Part shown: in pieces, positions 5,444-12,055 of the stretch
How the letters are laid out: every line of letters starts with the position of its first letter
How positions within the stretch are numbered: position 1 is the first letter of the stretch
NCBI GenBank assembly: GCA_946885435.1
Contig: CAMPGL010000054.1
Location: 1 to 12,055, forward strand
DNA: 12,055 nt
From: an uncultured Brevundimonas sp.
GTDB lineage: Bacteria; Pseudomonadota; Alphaproteobacteria; Caulobacterales; Caulobacteraceae
Reading direction: 5' to 3'
Notes under the pieces: generated by a model
Told to the model about the DNA's origin: nothing
The model's input: only the letters and a program-made list of their open reading frames with translations
Databases searched by the model: none
Translations under genes and position numbers: made by a program

Positions 5444-6994
5444 CTACGGCCCGACGTCGCGCGGATCGTCGGAGCCGTCATCCACCGGGCGCGGCAGGCT
5501 GATGGCGATGCCCAGCGCCTCGGCCAGCCGCGCGTCGCGCCGGTAGACGTCCTCGCGGAAGGCGACCGAGCCCTGGCCCGTGACAAAGGCGGTCCAGTAG
5601 AGCAGGCGCACCGAGATGTCGCGGCCGGTCTGGACACGCGTGGTCTCGCGGGAATCGAGGGCGGCGTCGAACTGGGCGAGCCGGTCCGGCGCCGGCGATA
5701 GCAGCAGGCGCGCGAAATCCACCGCGTTCTCGACCCGCACGCAGCCGTGGCTGCGGTGGCGGAACGCGTGGCGGAACAGGGCCTTGGCCGGGGTGTCGTG
5801 CAGGAAGATGGCGTAGCTGTCCTGCAGCTCGAACTTCACCAGGCCGAGCGCGCTGTTGGGACTGGCCCGCTGCACCACCGTGCCGTTCACGATGTACATG
5901 TTGTTGGCGCGCAGATAGCCCGCTCCGCGCGGCAGGATCTCGTTGCGGGCGATCGAGGCCGGCACGTACCACGGCGGATTGGCCACCACCGAGGCGAAGG
6001 GACGCTCCAGGCTCGGGGTCTGGTTGGCCGCGGTGCCGACGACCACCCGGTTGGAGTGCGTCGGCCGTCCTTCGTGCCAGTAGACCATGATGGCCGCGGC
6101 GGTGTTGACCTCGATCCGCTCGGGATTGAGCTCGCGGCTGAGCCAGCGGCGGCGCTCGAGATTCAGGGCGATCTGCCGCGCGCGGTCCTCGGCCGAGGCG
6201 CTCAGCGCGGCCATGGTGCCCTGGCCGATGACGCCGTCGGAGACCAGGCCGTGGCGGACCTGGAAGCGCCGGACCGCGCCTTGCAGGACGTCGCCGTAGC
6301 TCGTGCCGTTTGGATCGACCATCGCCTGTTCGTCGCGCGGCAGGTCGCCCTCGGCGATCAGGCGCGCCACCAGCGCCGGGACGCGGCGGTCGGTGTCGCC
6401 GGGCCGGATCGGTCCGGTGTTGGCGAAGGCGGGCCAGCCGCCGTTCAGCGCCATGTCGCGATAGCGGACGTAGCCGGCCGAGAGGTTGGTGTAGCCGATG
6501 TCGGTCGGCGCCTGGGCGTGCAGCCAGTCGGCCAGGCGGTTGGTCGTCAGCGCCTGGGCCAGGCCGGCGCCCAGCAGGGGCCGGTTACGCTGCATGTCCC
6601 ACAGGTCCTCGACCGTGGTCGGGTCGACCCGGCCCTCGGCCAGCACCTTGGCGTAGTTCAGGGCGGCCACCGTCAGACGCATGTCCGCGCGGCCGGGATC
6701 GGAGACGGCGCCGACGGCGTCGAGGTGATCGTTGGGGTCCAGCCCGTGCCGGTCCGCCTGGGCGATGGCGCGGCCCAGCGCGCTGACCCGCTCCGGCGTC
6801 CAGGCCGGCCGCCAGCCGATCGCCTCGTAAAAGCTGCGGATGTCGCCCTGGAGCGCGACGGGCTGCGACGACAACTGGTCGTTGAAGCTGGCGTAGAAGG
6901 CGCTGTCCCCGCCCTGCGGCTGGGCCTGGGCGCGGGAGGCCAGCAGAGCGGAAATCGCAACGCCGACAGCCAGTTCACGTCGATTGAGAGACAT
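5444..6994 (-). CDS. L,D-transpeptidase, YcbB/LdtD-like, murein cross-linking
   Basis: This 516-residue periplasmic enzyme makes or remodels 3-3 cross-links in peptidoglycan. In order, it has a signal (NRRELAVGVAISALLASRAQA), a helical scaffold segment at about 35-225, a peptidoglycan-binding PG_1 motif near 232-265 (YGDVLQGAVRRFQVRHGLVSDG), and a YkuD catalytic domain at about 300-450. The catalytic motif is SHGCVRV with nucleophile Cys418 (numbered from the ATG at 6994), and an upstream FLHDTP contributes the second conserved His. The signal has RR followed by ELAVG, resembling a Tat motif. GTG at 7021 and ATG at 7009 are alternative starts; none has a strong Shine-Dalgarno, and 6994 is chosen because it places the RR near the N-terminus. 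The gene stands alone, with rpmE upstream behind a terminator. Confidence 0.93.
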   Translation of the reverse strand: MSLNRRELAVGVAISALLASRAQAQPQGGDSAFYASFNDQLSSQPVALQGDIRSFYEAIGWRPAWTPERVSALGRAIAQADRHGLDPNDHLDAVGAVSDPGRADMRLTVAALNYAKVLAEGRVDPTTVEDLWDMQRNRPLLGAGLAQALTTNRLADWLHAQAPTDIGYTNLSAGYVRYRDMALNGGWPAFANTGPIRPGDTDRRVPALVARLIAEGDLPRDEQAMVDPNGTSYGDVLQGAVRRFQVRHGLVSDGVIGQGTMAALSASAEDRARQIALNLERRRWLSRELNPERIEVNTAAAIMVYWHEGRPTHSNRVVVGTAANQTPSLERPFASVVANPPWYVPASIARNEILPRGAGYLRANNMYIVNGTVVQRASPNSALGLVKFELQDSYAIFLHDTPAKALFRHAFRHRSHGCVRVENAVDFARLLLSPAPDRLAQFDAALDSRETTRVQTGRDISVRLLYWTAFVTGQGSVAFREDVYRRDARLAEALGIAISLPRPVDDGSDDPRDVGP

Positions 6995-7023
6995 CAGTGC
7001 GCCCGTCATCGGACCCGACACGG

Positions 7024-7037
7024 GCCCTGTTCAGGGC
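7024..7037. promoter_or_regulatory. Short palindrome upstream of the L,D-transpeptidase gene
   Basis: GCCCTG (7024-7029) and CAGGGC (7032-7037) are separated by TT, making a perfect 14-bp operator-like palindrome immediately before the possible GTG start and 30 bases before the preferred ATG. A paired TTAA-C-TTAA follows at 7038-7046. It could be a repressor site near the promoter, but no regulator is identifiable. Confidence 0.35.
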
Positions 7038-7062
7038 TTAACTTAACGACGTTCAAGGCAAC

Positions 7063-7091
7063 AAAAAAGCGCCGGTCCGAAGACGGGCGCT
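7063..7091 (-). terminator. Rho-independent terminator of rpmE
   Basis: On the minus strand, AGCGCC (7091-7086) and GTC (7084-7082) pair with GAC and GGCGCT (down to 7068) around a TTCG tetraloop, with one internal mismatch, and the stem runs into six Ts (7068-7063). It begins 40 bases after the rpmE stop codon and precedes the L,D-transpeptidase gene, separating the two transcripts. Confidence 0.88.
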
Positions 7092-7131
7092 CTCCTGTTG
7101 CATCGGCGCAGCGTAGCCGTGCGGGCGAAGC

Positions 7132-7356
7132 TTACTTCTTGAGGAAGCCGCCGAACTTGTTGGTGAAGCGCGACACGCGGCCACCCCGGTCCAGCAGGTG
7201 CTGGTTGCCGCCGGTCCAGGCCGGGTGGGTGTTCGGATCGATGTCCAGGTTCAGCGTCGCGCCTTCCTTGCCGTAGGTCGAGCGCGTCTGATAGGTCGTC
7301 CCGTCCGTCATCACCACGGTGATGAAGTGATAGTCGGGGTGGATGTCCTTTTTCAT
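7132..7356 (-). CDS. rpmE: 50S ribosomal protein bL31
   Basis: This is a 74-residue bL31 with the conserved start [19 protein letters not shown], a middle [16 protein letters not shown], then NTHPAWTGG and the C-terminal [14 protein letters not shown]. bL31 lies at the subunit interface and helps bridge the 30S and 50S subunits. The zinc-binding cysteines of the E. coli protein are absent (no Cys at all), so this is the C-minus form, common in alphaproteobacteria and not by itself evidence of a zinc-starvation paralogue. An in-frame reading extends upstream to 7869, but the family start is unambiguous at 7356, with AAGAAGG just upstream. A terminator follows at 7063-7091, and the leader holds two symmetric elements described separately. 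The divergent ABC exporter starts 114 bases away. Confidence 0.97.
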   Translation of the reverse strand: MKKDIHPDYHFITVVMTDGTTYQTRSTYGKEGATLNLDIDPNTHPAWTGGNQHLLDRGGRVSRFTNKFGGFLKK

Positions 7357-7377
7357 CGGCCTTCTTACGTCCCGGCG

Positions 7378-7424
7378 GCGATCAGATCGCTGCGAAAATG
7401 AAAAGCCCGCCGGGTTCCGGCGGG
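7378..7424 (-). promoter_or_regulatory. Structured leader of rpmE: terminator-like hairpin and palindrome
   Basis: Upstream of rpmE on the minus strand, a perfect 8-bp hairpin (CCCGCCGG at 7424-7417, complement at 7413-7406, loop AAC) is followed by CTTTTCATTTT, which looks like an intrinsic terminator. It ends about 45 bases before the rpmE start. Between it and the Shine-Dalgarno lies a 13-bp palindrome, GCGATC-A-GATCGC at 7378-7390. If rpmE is transcribed from further upstream, the hairpin could attenuate it, consistent with the known autoregulation of L31 in E. coli. If the promoter is inside this segment, the hairpin is only a boundary element against the divergent gene. Confidence 0.5.
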
Positions 7425-7470
7425 AAGCCGGCGTCCATACACGGACCTGCCCCAGGAGGCAAGAGCGCCC

Positions 7471-9305
<1,835 letters not shown>

Positions 9306-9309
<4 letters not shown>

Positions 9310-9848
9310 CGCCCCGGCTTGCTGGTCCACATGGCGGCGTCCGCTTCGGCCAGCCAGGTTTCGGGATCGTCCTGGTCGGTGAAGGCGCGGACGCCGAAGG
9401 CGCCAGCGAGGGGGACCGTCTCGCCGCCCCATGCGAAGCCGTCGGCGGCCAGGCGCTCGATCAGGCTGTCGGCCTTGTCGCGACCGGTGGAGGCGTCGGC
9501 GCCGAGGAGCAGCAGCGCGAACTCGTCGCCCCCCAGCCGGCCGACGGCGTCGCTCTCACGCAGGTTGGCGGTCAGGATCTCGGCGGTGCGCACCAGAGCG
9601 GCGTCGCCGGCGGCGTGGCCCAGCCGGTCGTTGATCGCCTTGAAGCCGTTCAGGTCCAGGTAGAGCAGCACGGCCGAGGTCCCATGGCGGCGGCAGAAGG
9701 CCATGGCCCGGCTCAGCTCGCGCACGAAGCCGCGCCGGTTCAGCACGGGGGTCAGGACGTCGCGCTCGGCCAGCGCCTGGGCGGCCTCCAGCTCGGCCTT
9801 CAGGCGGGCGATCTCGGCCTGCAACTGCTCGACGGAGGCTTCGGTCAC
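9306..9848 (-). CDS. Soluble GGDEF diguanylate cyclase with N-terminal coiled coil
   Basis: This 180-residue enzyme is predicted to make cyclic di-GMP from two GTP. Residues 4-28 ([22 protein letters not shown]) form a short coiled coil, a likely dimerisation element. The GGDEF domain follows with [12 protein letters not shown] (30-41), [18 protein letters not shown] with the metal Asp65, and an intact RLGGDEF at 104-110. RESD (97-100), five residues before GGDEF, is a complete RxxD inhibitory site, so feedback inhibition is expected. There is no sensor or membrane segment. I prefer the GTG at 9848, which has GGGAG five bases upstream, over a TTG at 9923 with no comparable site. Its stop overlaps the ABC exporter stop. 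It is divergent from purE across a 178-base region with a large inverted repeat. Confidence 0.92.
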
Positions 9849-9944
9849 GCGGGCTCCCAGGGGCGCGAGAATCGGCTCGCCGCCCGGCCGGGCGATGATG
9901 GCGGCGCTCGGTTGCGGGCGCAACGCCGCCTGCCGCCCGTGGTC

Positions 9945-9988
9945 GCGCGACAGGCGGCAAAACCGGACTCCACTTTTGCCTGTCGCGC
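9945..9988. repeat. Imperfect inverted repeat between the GGDEF gene and purE
   Basis: GCGCGACA (9945-9952) and GGCAAAA (9956-9962), separated by a GGC bulge, mirror TTTTGCC (9974-9980) and TGTCGCGC (9981-9988) across an 11-base spacer. A second, overlapping palindrome GTCGCGCGAC occupies 9942-9951. The spacer holds GACTC (9966-9970), matching the GANTC target of the CcrM methylase of Caulobacterales. The region between the divergent starts (9848 and 10027) holds this element and no other gene. It could be an operator for either gene or an RNA hairpin in the purE leader. Confidence 0.7.
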
Positions 9989-10026
9989 TCTATGCTCCGC
10001 GCCTTTCCGGGGACCCCCTCTCGCGC

Positions 10027-10518
10027 ATGACCCAGACCTCGACACCCGTGGCCATCATCATGGGCAGCCGGTCCGACTGGCCGACGCTGAAGGGCGCGGC
10101 CGAGACGCTGGAGGCGCTAGGCGTCGGCTACGAGGCCAAGGTGGTCTCGGCCCACCGCACGCCGGAACGCCTGTTCGATTTCGCGCGGGGCGCGGCGGAC
10201 GCGGGATTCAAGGTCATCATCGCCGGCGCCGGCGGCGCGGCCCACCTGCCGGGCATGGCGGCCTCGATGACGACCCTGCCGGTGCTGGGCGTGCCGGTCG
10301 AATCCAAGCTCCAGAACGGGCTCGATTCGCTGTTGTCGATCGTCCAGATGCCGGCCGGGGTGCCGGTCGGGACGCTGGCGGTGGGCGCGGCGGGCGCCAA
10401 GAACGCCGGCCTGCTGGCCGCCCAGATCCTGGCGCTGTCGGACGCTGCGTTGGCCGGGCGGCTGGCCGACTGGCGCCAGCGCCAGACCGACTCCATCCCC
10501 GAGACGGTCGAGGACTGA
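10027..10518 (+). CDS. purE: N5-carboxyaminoimidazole ribonucleotide mutase (PurE, class I)
   Basis: This 163-residue enzyme converts N5-CAIR to CAIR in de novo purine synthesis. Class I signatures are all present: [11 protein letters not shown] at the N-terminus, VVSAHRTP with the catalytic His43, [15 protein letters not shown], and GVPVESK followed by the long C-terminal helices. The length is typical of bacterial PurE, which forms an octamer in the cytosol. The reading frame extends upstream to 9703 without support; the ATG at 10027 starts the family homology. Its Shine-Dalgarno (GGGGA at 10009-10013) is rather distant. The stop at 10516-10518 directly abuts the purK start, so the two form an operon and are probably translationally coupled. 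The promoter is presumably in the intergenic region with the inverted repeat. Confidence 0.97.
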   Translation: MTQTSTPVAIIMGSRSDWPTLKGAAETLEALGVGYEAKVVSAHRTPERLFDFARGAADAGFKVIIAGAGGAAHLPGMAASMTTLPVLGVPVESKLQNGLDSLLSIVQMPAGVPVGTLAVGAAGAKNAGLLAAQILALSDAALAGRLADWRQRQTDSIPETVED

Positions 10519-11595
10519 GTGACGCTTCCGCTGGCCCCCGGCTCCACCCTCGGGATCCTCGGCGGCGGCCAGCTGGGCCGCATGCTGAGCCAGGCCGCGT
10601 CGCGGCTGGGACTGAACGTGGTCATCCTCGATCCGCAGGAGAACAGCCCGGCGGGCCGCGTCTCCCAGGGCCAGATCGTCGCCCCCTACGACAACGAGAC
10701 CGCGCTGAAGGTGCTGGGCAAGTCGTGCCAGGCGGTGACCTTCGAGTTTGAGAACGTGCCCGCCGCCTCGGTCGAGACCCTGGTGGCCTCGGGCACGGAG
10801 GTGGCGCCGGGCGCCAAGGCGCTGGCGGTGGCGCAGGATCGGGTCGAGGAGAAGACCTTCCTCAACGCCATCAAGGTGCCGACCACGGCGTTCGCGGTGA
10901 TCGACGACCTGGCGTCGCTCAGGGCCGCCGTCGCCTCGCTGGGGGCGCCGGTGCTGCTCAAGACGCGGCGCGAGGGCTATGACGGCAAGGGCCAGGCCTG
11001 GATCAAGGCGGCCAATCAGGTGGCGCGGGCCTGGAGCGCGATCGGCGAGCGGCCCGCCATCCTGGAGGCCAAGGCCGACTTCGTGCGCGAGCTGTCGGTG
11101 ATCTGCGCGCGCAGCCGCGACGGCTCGATCGCGGTCTATCCCCTGTCGGAGAACCGCCACGAGGGCGGCATCCTGAGGACCACGCTCGCCCCCGCCAGGG
11201 TGGAGGCCCAGACCAAGGCCCAGGCCACCCGCATCGCGCGGCGGATCCTGGAGGGCCTCGACTACGTCGGGGTCATGGGGGTCGAGCTGTTCGAAATGCC
11301 GGGCGGGCGGCTGCTGGTGAACGAGATCGCGCCCAGGGTCCACAACTCCGGGCACTGGACCCAGGACGGCTGCCTCTGCGACCAGTTCGAGCAGCACGTC
11401 CGCGCCGTCGCCGGCTGGCCTCTGGGGCCGACCACGGCGCATGCCCGGGTCGAGATGACCAACCTGCTGGGCGAGGAGGCCGGCCGCTGGGCCGAGCTGG
11501 CCGCGCGCAAGGACACGGTCGTCCATCTCTACGGCAAGGGCGACCCCCGCCCCGGCCGCAAGATGGGCCACGCCAACCGGGTGATGAAGCTCTAG
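10519..11595 (+). CDS. purK: N5-carboxyaminoimidazole ribonucleotide synthase (PurK)
   Basis: This 358-residue ATP-grasp enzyme makes N5-CAIR from AIR, bicarbonate and ATP, feeding PurE. It opens with LGILGGGQLGRMLSQAASRLG, the glycine-rich start of the biotin-carboxylase-like fold. It has KTRREGYDGKGQ (ATP-grasp lid) in the middle, and NEIAPRVHNSGHWTQDGC near residue 270, which carries conserved active-site residues. No key motif is missing. It starts with GTG directly after the purE TGA (TGAGTG), the expected coupled arrangement; an upstream GAGG at 10509-10513 may serve as the ribosome site. Its TAG stop overlaps that of the convergent typA gene in CTAG at 11592-11595, so there is no room for a terminator between them. 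Confidence 0.97.
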   Translation: MTLPLAPGSTLGILGGGQLGRMLSQAASRLGLNVVILDPQENSPAGRVSQGQIVAPYDNETALKVLGKSCQAVTFEFENVPAASVETLVASGTEVAPGAKALAVAQDRVEEKTFLNAIKVPTTAFAVIDDLASLRAAVASLGAPVLLKTRREGYDGKGQAWIKAANQVARAWSAIGERPAILEAKADFVRELSVICARSRDGSIAVYPLSENRHEGGILRTTLAPARVEAQTKAQATRIARRILEGLDYVGVMGVELFEMPGGRLLVNEIAPRVHNSGHWTQDGCLCDQFEQHVRAVAGWPLGPTTAHARVEMTNLLGEEAGRWAELAARKDTVVHLYGKGDPRPGRKMGHANRVMKL

Positions 11596-12055
11596 TCCTC
11601 GCGGACGCGCTTCTTGCGGAAGGACGGGTTCAGGACCTGCTTGCGCAGGCGGATGGACTTGGGCGTGACCTCGACCAGTTCGTCGCTCTCGATGTAGGCG
11701 ATGGCCTGTTCCAGCGAGGGGCGGCGCGGCGGGGTCAGGCGGACGGCCTCGTCCTTGCCGGCGGCGCGAACGTTGGTCAGCTGCTTGCCCTTGATCGGAT
11801 TGACGTCGAGGTCGTCCGAGCGGCTGTTCTCGCCGATGATCATGCCCTGGTAGGTCTTCTCGCCGGCGCCGACGAACATGACGCCGCGCTCCTCGAGGTT
11901 CCACAGGGCGTAGGCCGCGGTCTCGCCGTCAGAGTTGGAGACCAGCACGCCCTTCAGGCGACCCTCGATGGGGCCCTTGTGCGGCTCGTAATGGGAGAAG
12001 ACGCGGTTCAGCACGCCCGAGCCGCGCGTGTCGGTCAGGAACTCGCCCTGGTAGC
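11592..12055 (-). CDS. typA: Ribosome-associated GTPase TypA/BipA, C-terminal part (5' end outside window)
   Basis: About 153 residues of the C-terminus are present; the start and GTPase domains lie beyond the right edge. The visible part reads GEFLTDTRGSGVLNRVFSHYEPHKG, then GERGV-like turns around FVGAGEKTYQGMIIGENSRSDDLDVN, then VTPKSIRLRKQVLNPSFRKK. This is the BipA-specific C-terminal domain that follows the EF-G-like domain V. TypA binds the ribosome in a GTP-dependent way and is needed for growth under cold or other stress. An apparent start at 12014 is a GTG valine inside the domain, and the frame stays open to 12055, so the CDS is called partial. Its stop overlaps the purK stop. The basic tail KKRVRED is consistent with ribosome contact. 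Confidence 0.95.
   Translation of the reverse strand, partial: YQGEFLTDTRGSGVLNRVFSHYEPHKGPIEGRLKGVLVSNSDGETAAYALWNLEERGVMFVGAGEKTYQGMIIGENSRSDDLDVNPIKGKQLTNVRAAGKDEAVRLTPPRRPSLEQAIAYIESDELVEVTPKSIRLRKQVLNPSFRKKRVRED

Noticed and set aside
7038..7046. CtrA-binding site suggested by two TTAA blocks
   Set aside because: The full CtrA site needs TTAA blocks seven bases apart; here the gap is one base, so it does not fit.
5747..7276. 509-codon open frame on the plus strand opposite the L,D-transpeptidase and rpmE
   Set aside because: It crosses two genes and two regulatory elements, has low-complexity composition, and lacks any family signature.
9849..9923. TTG start giving 25 more residues on the GGDEF protein
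   Set aside because: TTG is rare, no good ribosome site precedes it, and the GTG at 9848 has GGGAG at proper spacing and begins the coiled coil.
10117..11904. 595-codon open frame on the minus strand opposite purE-purK and into typA
   Set aside because: It is antisense to three strongly identified housekeeping genes and has no coherent domain. It reads as a composition artefact.

Overview
The window is a GC-rich (about two thirds G+C or more), densely packed stretch of bacterial chromosome. The best guess is an alphaproteobacterium of the Caulobacterales, possibly Brevundimonas-like. This rests on a cysteine-free bL31, a GDSL autotransporter with a class-typical barrel, a possible EcfG-type stress promoter and overall codon use. 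It is inferred from protein character, not from a marker search. No phage, transposase, CRISPR array or rRNA is visible, and most of the window is ordinary chromosomal housekeeping and envelope biology.

Layout. Positions 11-1642 (+) carry a four-helix membrane protein, a 67-residue XRE/Cro-type regulator and a secreted TraB/GumN-family protein, closed by a strong terminator at 1664-1695. A tRNA-Gly(CCC) with its own promoter follows at 1743-1817. From 1768 to 3380 (-) lie a GT-A-type glycosyltransferase, whose 3' end runs antisense into the tRNA, and a DUF4142 lipoprotein with a candidate general-stress promoter. From 3513 to 6994 (-) lie a secreted GDSL esterase autotransporter and a YcbB-like L,D-transpeptidase with a Tat-like signal, each followed by a hairpin. 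rpmE (bL31) is at 7132-7356 (-), with its terminator and an unusual leader. An MsbA-like ABC exporter is at 7471-9309 (+). A short GGDEF diguanylate cyclase at 9306-9848 (-) is convergent with it. purE-purK occupy 10027-11595 (+). The 3' part of typA/bipA (-) is convergent with purK and runs off the right edge.

How they fit together. purE and purK are directly abutted and together carry out the two-step AIR to N5-CAIR to CAIR conversion of purine synthesis. Several neighbours act on the envelope (L,D-transpeptidase, esterase autotransporter, DUF4142 lipoprotein, TraB/GumN protein, ABC exporter), but they have separate signals and orientations and do not form one clear operon. I see no convincing undescribed multi-gene system. 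The most notable points are the membrane-protein/mini-XRE pair, the coding tail read antisense through tRNA-Gly, the terminator-like hairpin in the rpmE leader, two convergent gene pairs that share CTAG stop overlaps, and a large inverted repeat between the GGDEF gene and purE with a GANTC site in its spacer. No gene-free stretch exceeds about 180 bases.
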